In this document: in pieces, positions 25,301-35,036 of the stretch | Layout: each line of letters opens with the position of its first letter | Numbering within the stretch: position 1 is the first letter of the stretch | NCBI RefSeq assembly: GCF_035961655.1 | Contig: NZ_CP108393.1 | Coordinates: 1,240,001 to 1,304,000 of the forward strand | Reading direction: 5' to 3' | DNA length: 64,000 nt | DNA from: Streptomyces sp. NBC_01317 | Lineage (GTDB): Bacteria; Actinomycetota; Actinomycetes; Streptomycetales; Streptomycetaceae | The notes under the pieces: model-generated | What the model saw: only the letters and a program-made list of their open reading frames with translations | What the model was told of the DNA's origin: nothing | The model's database searches: none | Position numbers and translations under genes: made by a program

Positions 25301-26470
25301 TCAGCGGGCGCCGAGGAGGTGGTCCATGGCCAGCTGGTCGAGGTGCTCGAACGCCATGCCGCGCGCGGCGGCCGCCTCGACGTCGAACTCCTCGTACGCA
25401 CCGGCGTCACCGAGCAGCCCGGCCAGGCCGTCGGCGGCCGTCGGGAGAGCCAGCTCGTCCAGGCGCGCGGCCCGCAGCGCCTCCTGGACCTGCGGGTCCG
25501 CGCGGAACGCGGCGGCGCGCTCCTTGAGGATCAGGTAGTTGCGCATGCAGCCGGCGGCGGAGGCCCACACCCCGTGGAAGTCCTCGGTGCGCGGCGGCTT
25601 GAAGTCGAAGTGCCGCGCGCCGTCCCAGCCCGCGGTCTCCAGCAGGTCGACGAGCCAGAAGGCGGCGCGCAGGTCGCCGGCGCCGAAGCGCAGGTCCTGG
25701 TCGTACTTGATGCCGTTCTGGCCGTTGAGGTCGATGTGGAACAGCTTGCCTGACCAGAGGGCCTGGGCGATGGCGTGCGGGAAGTTCAGCCCGGCCATCT
25801 GCTCGTGGCCGACCTCCGGGTTGACACCGAACAGCTCGGGCCGGTCCAGGCGCTCGATGAACGCGAGGGCGTGGCCGACGGTGGGCAGCAGGATGTCGCC
25901 GCGCGGCTCGTTCGGCTTGGGCTCGATGGCGAACTTGAGGTCGTAGCCCTTCTCGGTGACGTAGTCGCCGAGCAGGTCGAAGGCTTCCTTCATCCGGTCC
26001 AGCGCGAGCCGCACGTCCTTCGCCGCGCCCGACTCGGCGCCCTCTCGGCCGCCCCACGCCACGTAGACCTTGGCGCCCAGCTCGGCCGCGAGGTCGATGT
26101 TGCGGATCGTCTTGCGGAGCGCGTAACGGCGGATGTCGCGGTCGTTCGCGGTGAAGCCGCCGTCCTTGAAGACGGGGTGGGTGAAGAGGTTGGTGGTGGC
26201 CATCTCGACCACGAGCCCGGTGGTGTCCAGCGCCTGCCGGAACCGCTTGATGTGCGACTCGCGCTCCGCGTCGGACGAGCCGAAGGGGATGAGGTCGTCG
26301 TCGTGGAACGTCACGGCGTACGCGCCCAGTTCCGCGAGGCGCTGTACGGACTCGGCGGGGTCCAGGGCCCGGCGGGTCGCGTCACCGAACGGATCCCTGC
26401 CCTGCCAGCCCACCGTCCACAGACCGAAGCTGAACTTGTCCTCGGGGGTGGGCGTGTAGCGTTCCGTCAT
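25301..26470 (-). CDS. xylA: xylose isomerase
   Basis: A 389-residue enzyme of the actinobacterial class I type. Catalytic and metal residues are visible in [12 protein letters not shown] (catalytic His), [30 protein letters not shown] and FHIDLNGQ. It converts D-xylose to D-xylulose (and glucose to fructose). It is divergent from xylulokinase, the usual streptomycete arrangement, with an AT-rich patch (26521-26543) between the two starts that resembles sites near the ROK-linked genes. Confidence 0.95.
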   Translation of the reverse strand: MTERYTPTPEDKFSFGLWTVGWQGRDPFGDATRRALDPAESVQRLAELGAYAVTFHDDDLIPFGSSDAERESHIKRFRQALDTTGLVVEMATTNLFTHPVFKDGGFTANDRDIRRYALRKTIRNIDLAAELGAKVYVAWGGREGAESGAAKDVRLALDRMKEAFDLLGDYVTEKGYDLKFAIEPKPNEPRGDILLPTVGHALAFIERLDRPELFGVNPEVGHEQMAGLNFPHAIAQALWSGKLFHIDLNGQNGIKYDQDLRFGAGDLRAAFWLVDLLETAGWDGARHFDFKPPRTEDFHGVWASAAGCMRNYLILKERAAAFRADPQVQEALRAARLDELALPTAADGLAGLLGDAGAYEEFDVEAAAARGMAFEHLDQLAMDHLLGAR

Positions 26471-26520
26471 TCTCTGGCCGCCTTCGATACCTCAGGTCCG
26501 GCACGTGCCGACCTTTTTGT

Positions 26521-26543
26521 TTCCTGACATGACTAATAAAGCA
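26521..26543. promoter_or_regulatory. AT-rich candidate operator between xylA and xylB
   Basis: TTCCTGACATGACTAATAAA, 50 bases upstream of the xylA start. ACTAAT is shared with the two patches at the galactoside genes and TTCCTGA is shared with the patch at 21431-21455, though in a different order. The link is suggestive only. Confidence 0.4.
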
Positions 26544-26749
26544 CGCCGCTGCCGGTGCGCAAAAGCCCCTGGCTCCGCTCATCCGTGTCGGCCTTCTTCC
26601 GTGGCTTCGAAGACGCACGAGCGCGCGGTGCCGAAGAGGATGATCCCACCGGCCGTTCCCGTGGGCCGCGCGATCGCGTAATTTGTTCCTCCGACGTTCA
26701 AAACCGCGCCGGACGGCCGCACCGACCGGTCCAGGGAAGAGGTACGCGC

Positions 26750-28225
26750 ATGCCGCAGAGCCCGGTCGTCATCGGCGTGGACAGCTCCACCCAGTCCACG
26801 AAGGCGGCTTTCACGGACGCCACCACCGGACGGCTGCTCGCCGTGGGCCGCGCCCCGCACCGGGTGACCGGTGAGGGCGGCGCCCGCGAGAGCGACCCCG
26901 AGGTGTGGTGGAACGCGCTGCGGGACGCCGTCGCCGCGGGCCTCAAGGAGTCCGGCGTCGAGCCCTCCGCGGTCGTCGGCATCGCGGTCGCGGGCCAGCA
27001 GCACGGGCTGGTGGTCCTGGACAGCAGAGGCCGGCCGCTGCGCCCGGCGCTGCTGTGGAACGACACGCGGTCCGCGCCGCAGGCCGTCGCGCTGACCGAG
27101 GAGCTGGGCGGCCCCGCCGCGTGGACCGCGCGCACCGGGTCCGTGCCGGTGGCGTCGATGACCGCGACGAAGTGGCGGTGGCTGCGCGAGAACGACCCCG
27201 CCCTGGCGGACGCCACGGCCGCGATCAGGCTCCCCCACGACTTCCTCACCGAGCGCCTCGCGGGCACGGCGGCCACGGATCCGGGGGACGCGTCGGGCAC
27301 GTGCTGGTACTCGACCGCCACCGGCGCGTACGACCCCGAGCTGCTCGCGCTCCTCGGCCTGGACGAGTCGCTGCTGCCGCCCGTCGCCGAGACCGGGGCC
27401 ACCCGGATCGGCTCGCTCACCGCCGGGTCGGCGGCGGAACTGGGCCTGCCGGCCGGCATCGCCGTCGCGGCGGGCACCGGCGACAACATGAGCGCGGCCG
27501 TGGGCCTGGGCTTCGGCGGCGCCGGGCTCCTCGACCACCCGGTGCTCAGCCTCGGCACTTCGGGCACGGTCTTCGCCGCGACCCGCACCCGTCCGGCCTC
27601 CGCCGCGCTCGCCGGGTTCGCGGCGGCCGACGGTACGTACCTCCCGCTCGCCTGCACGCTCAACTGCACGCTCGCCGTGGACAAGGTGGCGGACCTGCTC
27701 CGGCTCGACCGCGAGGACGCGGCGCCGGGCGGCGAGGCCGTCCTCCTGCCGTACCTCGACGGGGAGCGGACCCCGGACCTGCCCGCCGCCTCGGGCCTGC
27801 TGACCGGCCTGCGCCACGACACCACACCGCAGCAGCTGCTGGGCGCCGCCTACGAGGGCGCGGCGGTCACGGTGCTGCGGGCGCTGGACGAGGTGCTGCG
27901 GGCGGGCGGCCTGGACCCGGCCGATCCCGAGGTGGCCGCGCGCCCGCTGCGGCTGATCGGGGGCGGCGCGCAGGGGCGGACCTGGGTGGAGACCGTACGG
28001 CGCCTGTCGGGCCGCGCCCTGATCGTCCCCGAGACCGGCGAACTGGTCGCCCTGGGGGCGGCGGCCCTGGCGGCGAGCGCCGCGACCGGCCAGGACCCGG
28101 TGGCGATCGCCTCGTCGTGGGGCACGGGCGCGGGGCCGGAGCTGGAGGCGGTGGAGCGGGACGTGGAGACGTGGGAGCGCGTGGGCTCGGTCCTGGACCG
28201 GGCGGCACCGGGGCTGCTGTCCTAG
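26750..28225 (+). CDS. xylB: xylulokinase
   Basis: A 491-residue FGGY-family kinase. The phosphate-binding start is GVDSSTQSTKAAF, the substrate region shows AGQQHGLVVLD, and the FGGY signatures are LPYLDGERTPDLP and GGGAQGRTWVETV. It phosphorylates D-xylulose for the pentose phosphate pathway. The ATG at 26750 was chosen because the family starts there and GGAAGAGG lies upstream; a longer frame from 26555 encodes unrelated residues. It pairs with divergent xylA. Confidence 0.93.
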   Translation: MPQSPVVIGVDSSTQSTKAAFTDATTGRLLAVGRAPHRVTGEGGARESDPEVWWNALRDAVAAGLKESGVEPSAVVGIAVAGQQHGLVVLDSRGRPLRPALLWNDTRSAPQAVALTEELGGPAAWTARTGSVPVASMTATKWRWLRENDPALADATAAIRLPHDFLTERLAGTAATDPGDASGTCWYSTATGAYDPELLALLGLDESLLPPVAETGATRIGSLTAGSAAELGLPAGIAVAAGTGDNMSAAVGLGFGGAGLLDHPVLSLGTSGTVFAATRTRPASAALAGFAAADGTYLPLACTLNCTLAVDKVADLLRLDREDAAPGGEAVLLPYLDGERTPDLPAASGLLTGLRHDTTPQQLLGAAYEGAAVTVLRALDEVLRAGGLDPADPEVAARPLRLIGGGAQGRTWVETVRRLSGRALIVPETGELVALGAAALAASAATGQDPVAIASSWGTGAGPELEAVERDVETWERVGSVLDRAAPGLLS

Positions 28226-28438
28226 CCCAGGGTTGCTGTCCCAGGGGGTGTCTTGTCGATCACGCCGCCCCCGCTCCGTCGCTCCTCGATAGGATTCCGC
28301 CCGGGACCTGGCCGCGGTTCGGCCGGTCAACATGCCTTGTCCTGGGCGGAGTTGCGTACGGTCACACCGGCGCGGCAGCGCGCGGAACGGTGACCGGAAC
28401 ATCGAGTGATCGAGTGAGCGAGTGAGGAAAGGCCAGTC

Positions 28439-29671
28439 ATGCGTGGAGGCAGCGTCGCCGTGGTCGGCGGCAGCATAGCGGGGTGTGCCGCGGCCTTGGC
28501 CGCGTCGCGCGGCGGGGCCGGGAGGATCACCGTCTTCGAGCGGGCCGACGACCGGCTCCGCGACAGGGGCGTGGGAATCGGGCTGCACGACGACCGGTAC
28601 GAGGAACTGCGCAGCGCCGGTTATCTGTCCCCCGAGATTCCCTGGGCACCACTGACCAAGCGGGTGTGGAGCACACGCGACGGCGCGGCGGACCACGGCC
28701 GGGTGGTCGGGGAGCAGCCGTTCCCCTTCCGCGCGTACAACTGGGGTTCCCTGTGGAGCGAGTTGCGCCGCCGGGTCCCCGCCGAGGTGTCCTACCGGAC
28801 CGGCGCGACGGTCACCGGAGTCGAGCCGGACGCGGACGGGGTGACGTTACGGCTCGCGGACGGGTACGAGGAGCACTTCGACGTGGTGATCGGGGCCGAC
28901 GGGTACCGCTCGGTGATCCGCGAGGCCATGTTCCCCGGCGTCGGCGCGGCGTACGCCGGCTACATCGGCTGGCGCGGTACGTCTCCGGACGTGGCCGGTC
29001 TCCCCTCGGACGGGCGCAGCGCGCACAACATCGTCTTTCCCGGCGGCCACTGCATGGCCTACCGCATCCCGGACGGCGCGGGCGGCCACCGGCTCAACTG
29101 GATCCTCTACACGACGCCGCCGCCGGCCGACGGCCTCACCCCGGACCCGCGCACCGCGGACCGCGACGCCCCCGGCTCCGTACCGCCGGGCGGCCTGAGC
29201 CCGGAACTCACCGCGCACCTGCGCGCCCTGGTGACCGAGCACTTCCCGCCGTACTGGGCGGACAAGCTGCTCCGTACCCCCGCCGAGTCCACCTTCATCC
29301 AGCCCATCTACGACGTGGAGGTGCCGCACTACACCTCCGGGCGGATGGCGCTCGTCGGGGACGCCGCCAGCGTCACCCGGCCGCACATCGGCGCCGGCAG
29401 TGTGAAGGCGCTCCAGGACGCCAACGCGCTGGAGGCCGCCTGGGCGGCCGGGAGCAGTTGGAAAGAGGTCCTGGAGAGGTACGACGCCGAGCGCGGCCCG
29501 GTCGGGTCGGCCATGGTCGCCCTCGCCCGCGGGATGGGCGGCGCGCAGGTCGAGAACACACCGGACTGGTCCGCCATGGGACAGACTGAGTTCGACGCGT
29601 GGTGGCAGGACCAGAACAGGGGATCCGACCGGCGCAGTGGCTTCGGCGGCCACAGCATCAAGCCCCGGTAG
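28439..29671 (+). CDS. FAD-dependent aromatic monooxygenase (2,6-dihydroxypyridine 3-monooxygenase-like)
   Basis: A 410-residue group A flavoprotein monooxygenase. The FAD-binding GxGxxG region is VAVVGGSIAGCAAALAAS, the DG motif is DVVIGADGYRSVIR, and the second FAD block GD is MALVGDAASVTRPHIGAGS. The mid-part (YIGWRGT, GGHCMAYRIPD, NWILY) resembles dihydroxypyridine hydroxylases. It carries a TTA leucine codon at 28847-28849 (codon 137), so its translation should depend on the bldA tRNA. It is convergent with the HAAT transporter operon; the substrate is unknown. Confidence 0.85.
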   Translation: MRGGSVAVVGGSIAGCAAALAASRGGAGRITVFERADDRLRDRGVGIGLHDDRYEELRSAGYLSPEIPWAPLTKRVWSTRDGAADHGRVVGEQPFPFRAYNWGSLWSELRRRVPAEVSYRTGATVTGVEPDADGVTLRLADGYEEHFDVVIGADGYRSVIREAMFPGVGAAYAGYIGWRGTSPDVAGLPSDGRSAHNIVFPGGHCMAYRIPDGAGGHRLNWILYTTPPPADGLTPDPRTADRDAPGSVPPGGLSPELTAHLRALVTEHFPPYWADKLLRTPAESTFIQPIYDVEVPHYTSGRMALVGDAASVTRPHIGAGSVKALQDANALEAAWAAGSSWKEVLERYDAERGPVGSAMVALARGMGGAQVENTPDWSAMGQTEFDAWWQDQNRGSDRRSGFGGHSIKPR

Positions 29672-29697
29672 GGCAGGGGCCGGGCAGGCCCGGAGCG

Positions 29698-29727
29698 CGC
29701 CGGGGGCGGGTGCCCCCGCCCCCGGCG
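29698..29727. terminator. hairpin terminator between monooxygenase and livF-like gene
   Basis: Perfect 12-base arms (29698-29709 and 29716-29727) between convergent genes; the right arm ends 2 bases before the livF-like stop. Confidence 0.8.
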
Positions 29728-29729
29728 GC

Positions 29730-30458
29730 TCAGCGCGCTGTCGGCGCGAGTTCGAGTGCCGCGTGCAGCGCGGTGGCGTCGGCGCGGGCATCCGCGCCGT
29801 CCAGCCGCAGCGTCGTCCGTCCCGAGGTGAGGACCGTGAGCGTACGGGCGCACTCGGCCGCCTGCGCCGGGCTGGGGGACACCAGCAGGACGGCGAGGCC
29901 CTCGTCCGCGAGTGTGGCGATCAACGAGTGCACCTGCCCGACGAGTTGGGGCGCGAGCCCCTCCGTCGGCTCGTCGAGCAGCAGCACGCCGGGCGAGCCG
30001 AGCAGGGCGCGGGCCAGGGCCAGCATCTGCTGCTCGCCGCCGGACAGGTCCGCCCCCCGGTTGCCCCGGCGCTCGCCGAGCCGGGGCAGGAGTTCCAGGA
30101 CACGCGCGGGCGTCCACACACTGGGGCGGGTGGTGTCGCCGCGGCGCGGCGGCCGGTAGGAGAGCCGCAGGTGCTCGGCGACGGTGAGCCCGGCGAACAC
30201 CCTGCGGCCCTGCGGTACGAGACCGATCCCGGCGCGGGCCATGCGGTGCGCGGGCTGCCCCGTCATGTCCCGGCCGCCGAGCCGTACGGTTCCGGCACTG
30301 GGCCGCATCAGTCCGGCGACGGTGTGCACGAGGGTCGTCTTGCCCGCTCCGTTGTGGCCGACGACGGCGTGGACCGTGCCGGCGGGCACCGACAGGTCGA
30401 GACCGTGCAGGACGGTGCCGCCGTGGTAGCCGGCCGTCAGGCCGGTGAGTTCGAGCAT
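29730..30458 (-). CDS. HAAT-family ABC transporter ATP-binding protein (LivF-like)
   Basis: A 242-residue ATPase with Walker A GHNGAGKTTLVH, signature LSGGEQQMLALARAL and Walker B VLLLDEPTEGLAP. The PQGRRVFAGLTVAEHLRL segment is typical of LivF. The ATG at 30458 is 10 bases after the livG-like stop and lacks a close ribosome site, so it may depend on coupling. It is the last gene of the transporter operon. The family imports branched-chain amino acids, urea, amides or aromatic acids; substrate unknown. Confidence 0.85.
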   Translation of the reverse strand: MLELTGLTAGYHGGTVLHGLDLSVPAGTVHAVVGHNGAGKTTLVHTVAGLMRPSAGTVRLGGRDMTGQPAHRMARAGIGLVPQGRRVFAGLTVAEHLRLSYRPPRRGDTTRPSVWTPARVLELLPRLGERRGNRGADLSGGEQQMLALARALLGSPGVLLLDEPTEGLAPQLVGQVHSLIATLADEGLAVLLVSPSPAQAAECARTLTVLTSGRTTLRLDGADARADATALHAALELAPTAR

Positions 30459-30468
30459 CGGAGGTCGG

Positions 30469-31248
30469 TCATCCTTTCGCGCCGGTGCTGTGGTACGCCT
30501 CGCGGACCTCGGGGTGGGCGAGCGCCTCCTGGACCGGACCGGTGACGAGCACCCGCCCGGCCGCCAGGACGGTGACGGTCGTGGCGAGTTGGGCGACGAC
30601 CTCGACATGGTGCTCGACCAGGATGATCGCGACGCTCTCCGGCAGTCCCCCGAGGACGCCGAGCAGCCGCCCGATGTCACCGTCCGTCAGCCCGGCCGCC
30701 GGCTCGTCCAGGAGCAGCAGGCGCGGGTCACCCGCCAGCGCGGCCGCGAGGTCGAGCATGCGGCGCTGTCCGTGGGAGAGGACGGAGGCCGGCCGGTGGG
30801 CGAGGTCCGCGAGCCCCACGGCCTCCAGATGGCGGCCCGCCGACTCGGTGTGCCGCCGGTACCGGGACGGGCTGCGCCAGGCGCCCCGTCGCGCGGGGTG
30901 GTGGGGCCAGCCCGCCAGTACGACGTTGTCCAGGACCGTCAACTCGGCCATCACCGAGGGCTGTTGAAAGCTGCGGGCGACACCGAGACGGCTGCGCCTG
31001 GCAGTTGCGGTACGGGTGATGTCCGCCCCTTCCAGGACGATGGTGCCCCGGTCCGGCCGGTCCGTCCCCGCGATGAGGTTGAGCAGGGTGGTCTTGCCCG
31101 CGCCGTTGGGGCCGATGACGGCGTGCCGGGCGCCGGCGGGCAGCCGCAGGCTGACGTCGTCGACGGCGGTGAGGCTGCCGTACCTGCGGGTGAGACCGGT
31201 GAGGTCCAGCACCGGGGATGCCGGTGCGGCGGTCGGTGTGGGCGTCAT
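30469..31248 (-). CDS. HAAT-family ABC transporter ATP-binding protein (LivG-like)
   Basis: A 259-residue ATPase: Walker A IGPNGAGKTTLLN, Walker B LLLLDEPAAGLTD, and a slightly altered signature LSHGQRRMLDLAAAL, as is usual in LivG proteins. The IARSFQQPS-type Q-loop region reads VARSFQQPSVMAEL. The ATG overlaps the stop of the permease gene (ATGA at 31245-31248). Partner of the LivF-like ATPase in the same importer. Confidence 0.88.
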   Translation of the reverse strand: MTPTPTAAPASPVLDLTGLTRRYGSLTAVDDVSLRLPAGARHAVIGPNGAGKTTLLNLIAGTDRPDRGTIVLEGADITRTATARRSRLGVARSFQQPSVMAELTVLDNVVLAGWPHHPARRGAWRSPSRYRRHTESAGRHLEAVGLADLAHRPASVLSHGQRRMLDLAAALAGDPRLLLLDEPAAGLTDGDIGRLLGVLGGLPESVAIILVEHHVEVVAQLATTVTVLAAGRVLVTGPVQEALAHPEVREAYHSTGAKG

Positions 31249-33323
31249 GGGGCGGCCTTCCCGGCGAGGGGTGGGGCGGGCGTGGCGGTGGAAGGCGACC
31301 CCTCGTCGGGTCCCGGCCCGGCGGGCCTCCGCCAGGTGCCACCGGGTCCGCCGAACAGGCCGGCCAGACCGCGCGGCAGCAGGTACACGGCGGCGACGAA
31401 CAGGACACCGAGCAGCAGCGGCCCGTGCCCGGGCCACGAACCGGCCACCAGGTCACGGGTGAGGACGATGAGCCCGGCGCCCGCCAGAGCGCCGATCACC
31501 GACGTACCACCGCCGATGACGGCCGCCAGCAGGGCGAACGCGGCGATCTCGAAGCCCGCGTCGGCGGGCGAGAGGTACTGCTGCACGGTGACCATCAGCG
31601 AGCCGCCGACACCGGCCAGTGCCCCGGCGCAGATGTACGCCACCAGCAGGTAGCGCCCCACCGGGTGCCCGGAGGCGCGCACCCGTGCCTCGGCGCCCCG
31701 GGTGCCGGTCAGCAGCTTCCCGGCCGGGGAGCGCAGCACGAGCAGGGTGACGGCGACCGCGACGGCGGCGACGACCAGCGCGTAGCGGTAGACGTCGCTC
31801 TCGCCGGTCATCCCCTCGCCGCCCCAGAGCGCCTGGGTGGCCGGGAAGCCGACCAGCCCGTCGGCGCCGCCGGTGACGGACTTGAACTGGTTGATGACCG
31901 CGCCGGTCAGTTCGCCGATGGCCAGCGTGATCATCAGCACGGTGGTGCCACGGGCCCGGATCACGGCGGGCCCCGTCAGCGCGGAGAAGACCGCCGCCGC
32001 GAGCGCCGAGAGGACGATCTGCACCGGCCCCACGGTCCATCCGGCGAGCGCGAGGTTGGCGGTGGTGTACGCGCCCACCGCGAAGGGCGCGGTCTGCCCA
32101 AGGGTGGGCAGACCGGCGTAGCCGGTGAGGACGGTGACACTGACGGCGAGCAGACCCAGCGCCAGCGCGGAACCGGCCAGCGAGATGCTGTACGGGTCCA
32201 GGATCCCCGGCAGCGCGAACAGCACCCCGAGCAGGACGAGCGGCGGGACGGCCCGCCGCCACGCGGGCCCGCGCGTGAGCCGTCCGATCGCCGTGAACGT
32301 ACCGCCGCCGCTGTCGGGCGGGGCCACCGGAGCGGCCGCCACAGGGGCCGCGACCGCCCCCGTCGGCGACCCCCCGCGCGGGCGCAGCCGCGCGGCGAGG
32401 TGACGGCGGAGCCGGGCCACCGGGTCCGCCGACGGGCCCTGCGGGCCGTGCGCGGTCGCAGGCTCCGTGAAGCGGGAGCGGGAGCGGAGCACCAGGACCG
32501 CCGCCATCGCGGCGAAGAGCAGGTACGGCGCCAGGTCCGGCGCCACCGAGACACCCAGCGTCTGCACCTCCCCCACCGCGATCGCGGCGAAGAACGTCGC
32601 CCACAGCGAGCGCAGCCCCCCGAGCACGACCACCACCAGGGACAGCATCAGCACGTTCTCGGACGTGCCGGGCCCCGGGCCGATGATCGGCGCCCCGAGC
32701 ACACCCGCCGCCCCGGCCAGCGCACCCGCCGCCGCGAGGACGCCGGTGTGCACCGCCCGGGGGTTGTGGCCGGTGGCCGCGAGCATCTGCGGATCGTCGG
32801 CGGCGGCCCGTACCGCCGCGCCCACCCGGGTCCGGGTCAGCACCCACGTACCGAGAGCGGCGAGGAGGACTGCCATCGCGATGAAGCAGAGCCGGTACGC
32901 GGGGTACCGGTGGCCCAGCAGGGTCACCGAGGAGTCGAGCGCCTCGGGGACCCGTACCGGGAGTTCGTCCGCCCCGAAGAGCTGGATGAGCAGATCACCG
33001 CCGATCAGGGCGAGCCCGAACGTCAGCAGTGCCTGTGCGAGATGCCCACGCCGGGCGAGCGGGGCCGTCGCGGCCGACAGCCCGGCCCCGGCGGCGGACG
33101 CCGCCGCGGTGCCGGCCGCGAGACCGAGGGCGAGACCGCTCCAGGTCCCGTCGCTCAACTCGGCCCCCGTGTAGGCGCCGATCGCGTACAGCGTGCCGTG
33201 GGACAGGTTCAGCACGCCCGCGGTGCCGAAGGCGAGGCTCAGGCCGGCGGCGACCACGAACAGCAGCAGCCCGTAGGCCACGCCGTCCACCGCCGGTATG
33301 AGGTGGGCATCGAGCAGTTCCAT
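31245..33323 (-). CDS. fused LivH-LivM permease of a HAAT-family ABC transporter
   Basis: A 692-residue protein joining both permeases. The LivH half, about residues 1-290, has GVAYGLLLFVVAAGLSLAFG and LNLSHGTLYAIGAYTG. A ~60-residue Arg/Pro/Ala-rich linker follows (about 290-345). The LivM half runs to the end with TLGQTAPFAVGAYTTANLAL and GGTSVIGALAGAG. Fusions like this keep both halves in one-to-one ratio and occur in other actinobacteria. It starts one base before the binding-protein stop at 33325. Confidence 0.88.
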   Translation of the reverse strand: MELLDAHLIPAVDGVAYGLLLFVVAAGLSLAFGTAGVLNLSHGTLYAIGAYTGAELSDGTWSGLALGLAAGTAAASAAGAGLSAATAPLARRGHLAQALLTFGLALIGGDLLIQLFGADELPVRVPEALDSSVTLLGHRYPAYRLCFIAMAVLLAALGTWVLTRTRVGAAVRAAADDPQMLAATGHNPRAVHTGVLAAAGALAGAAGVLGAPIIGPGPGTSENVLMLSLVVVVLGGLRSLWATFFAAIAVGEVQTLGVSVAPDLAPYLLFAAMAAVLVLRSRSRFTEPATAHGPQGPSADPVARLRRHLAARLRPRGGSPTGAVAAPVAAAPVAPPDSGGGTFTAIGRLTRGPAWRRAVPPLVLLGVLFALPGILDPYSISLAGSALALGLLAVSVTVLTGYAGLPTLGQTAPFAVGAYTTANLALAGWTVGPVQIVLSALAAAVFSALTGPAVIRARGTTVLMITLAIGELTGAVINQFKSVTGGADGLVGFPATQALWGGEGMTGESDVYRYALVVAAVAVAVTLLVLRSPAGKLLTGTRGAEARVRASGHPVGRYLLVAYICAGALAGVGGSLMVTVQQYLSPADAGFEIAAFALLAAVIGGGTSVIGALAGAGLIVLTRDLVAGSWPGHGPLLLGVLFVAAVYLLPRGLAGLFGGPGGTWRRPAGPGPDEGSPSTATPAPPLAGKAAP

Positions 33324-33324
33324 G

Positions 33325-34527
33325 TCAGCCGCCGAGCGTGGCCAGGTCCTGGACCATGACGTTCGCCAGCTGGTTGCCGTCCGGCCGTACCTGGCGCAGG
33401 TACCAGGTCTGCACCGGCGCGTGCGCCTTGTCGCTGAACTCCCAGGCCCCGCGCGGGCTGTCGATCTGGCCCAGGTCCGCGATGGCCTTGTTGATGGTCC
33501 CCGGCGTCACGTCACCGGCCTTCGCGGCGTCGGCGATCGCCTTGTCCAGCACGGCGGCCGCGTCGTAGGACGCCATCGCGTACGTGGTGGGCTGCGTGTC
33601 GTGCTCGGCCGTCCAGTCGGCGGCGAACTTCCGGTTGGCCGCGTTGTCGAGGTCGGGCGCGTAGTTCAGGACGGAGTAGATGTCCTTCGCCGCGTCGCCC
33701 TGGGCCTGGAGCACACTGCCCTCGGTGACGAAGGCCGTGTACAGCGGGAGGTCGGCGATGTCGGACTGCGCGTACTGCTTGGCGAAGTCGATCGCGGCCT
33801 TGCCGGCGTAGAAGCAGTAGACCGCCTTGGCGTCCGTCTTGGCGATCTCCGCGAAGTACGGCATGAAGTTGGTGGTCTTCGGGAACGGCGTCCAGGCCGT
33901 CTTGCCGTCGGGGTTGGCGAGTACGCCCTTGACGCGCTTGAACTCCTCGGTGAAGCCGCGGAGTTCGTCGTAACCGCCCTGGTAGTCGGGGCCGATCGCG
34001 TAGACCGGGCCGTCGACCTTCTCCTTGACGTACGGCGCGATGGCCTTGCCCGGCTCGTCGGAGAGGAAGCTCGTCGTCCACACGTACTCGAGGTCCTTGA
34101 CGGGCGGCCGGCCGTTCGACCCGAGGAACGGGATCTTGGCCTGGTCGATCAGCGGCAGCACCGCGTTGACCGAGCCACCGCTGACGAGGCCCGTGAGCGC
34201 GTCGACCTTGTCCTTCTTGACCAGCTTGGTGGCCGCGGGAACAGCGGTCGGCGGGCCGTCGCCCTCGTCCGCCACGATGAGCTCGACCTTCCGTCCCCCC
34301 AGCTTGCCGTCGTGGGTGTTCAGGTACAGCTCGAAGCCGGCCCGCAGGTCGGTGCCGACCGCCTTGTACGTACCGGACAGCGAGGCCACCAGGCCGACCT
34401 TCACGGTGGTGTCACCGGCGCCGCTGTCGCTGCTGCACCCGGTGACGGCCGCCAGGCCGAGGGCGAGGGCGGCGGCACCCGCCGGCCGGAGTCTGCGGCG
34501 GCGCGAGGGGGACAGGTCGAAGAACAT
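33325..34527 (-). CDS. HAAT-family substrate-binding lipoprotein (Peripla_BP_6)
   Basis: A 400-residue binding protein with a basic n-region SPSRRRRLRP, a hydrophobic stretch and the lipobox VTGC at about residues 26-29. The mature part starts VKVGLVASLSGTYKAVG, the classical Leu/Ile/Val-binding opening, and continues with YDELRGFTEEFKRVKGV and YAMASYDAAAVLDKAI. The ATG at 34527 is favoured over the GTG at 34539 because a GAGAG box sits before it. First gene of the importer operon, about 100 bases downstream of a roadblock gene. Confidence 0.88.
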   Translation of the reverse strand: MFFDLSPSRRRRLRPAGAAALALGLAAVTGCSSDSGAGDTTVKVGLVASLSGTYKAVGTDLRAGFELYLNTHDGKLGGRKVELIVADEGDGPPTAVPAATKLVKKDKVDALTGLVSGGSVNAVLPLIDQAKIPFLGSNGRPPVKDLEYVWTTSFLSDEPGKAIAPYVKEKVDGPVYAIGPDYQGGYDELRGFTEEFKRVKGVLANPDGKTAWTPFPKTTNFMPYFAEIAKTDAKAVYCFYAGKAAIDFAKQYAQSDIADLPLYTAFVTEGSVLQAQGDAAKDIYSVLNYAPDLDNAANRKFAADWTAEHDTQPTTYAMASYDAAAVLDKAIADAAKAGDVTPGTINKAIADLGQIDSPRGAWEFSDKAHAPVQTWYLRQVRPDGNQLANVMVQDLATLGG

Positions 34528-34552
34528 AAGGACTCTCACTCATTAGAACGGG

Positions 34553-34607
34553 CAGGACGGTCAGGAGGATCTGGAGGGTTGGGAGGATCAGGACGGTCAG
34601 GAGGATC
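34553..34607. repeat. 19-bp direct repeat upstream of the binding-protein gene
   Basis: Two exact copies of CAGGACGGTCAGGAGGATC at 34553-34571 and 34589-34607, 36 bases apart, in the leader of the importer operon. They may be remnants of local duplication. Confidence 0.7.
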
Positions 34608-34631
34608 GGTAAGGACGGAACGGCCCGGCGG

Positions 34632-35036
34632 TCAGCGCGAAAGCTCCGGGTTCGCGTCGCGGACCTGGGGGGACAGCGAGTCACCGACCTGGTTGATCAG
34701 CTCGGACATCATGTAGCTGACCTCGCCGATGTCCGCGTCCCTGGTCGTGGTGACCAGCAGCGAGGCGCCGCTGGAGACGGCCATCGAGAACATGTAGCCG
34801 CCCTCCATCGCCGTCAGGCTGTGCTCGACGGGATAGGTGTTCGTCAACTCGGCCGCCGCGGACAGCAGGTTGACCACTCCGGAGGCGATGGCGGCCAGCC
34901 GGTCGGCGTCGTCCCGGTCCACACCGGTGTAGGCCAGTGCCAGTCCGTCCACGGACACGGCTATCACCTGGGTGACCTCCGGGATCCGTCCGGCGAAACT
35001 GCTGAGGATCCAGCTCAGATCGGCCGGTGAGGTCAT
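34632..35036 (-). CDS. roadblock/LC7-domain protein (CvnB-like)
   Basis: A 134-residue single roadblock/LC7 domain: DLSWILSSFAGRIPEVTQVI, then VSVDGLALAYTG, LTAMEGGYMFSMAVSSGASL and a C-terminal helix YMMSELINQVG. In conservons this small protein works with the sensor kinase CvnA and a CvnD GTPase. Here only the A and B parts are present. The ATG overlaps the kinase stop (ATGA at 35033-35036). Confidence 0.87.
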   Translation of the reverse strand: MTSPADLSWILSSFAGRIPEVTQVIAVSVDGLALAYTGVDRDDADRLAAIASGVVNLLSAAAELTNTYPVEHSLTAMEGGYMFSMAVSSGASLLVTTTRDADIGEVSYMMSELINQVGDSLSPQVRDANPELSR

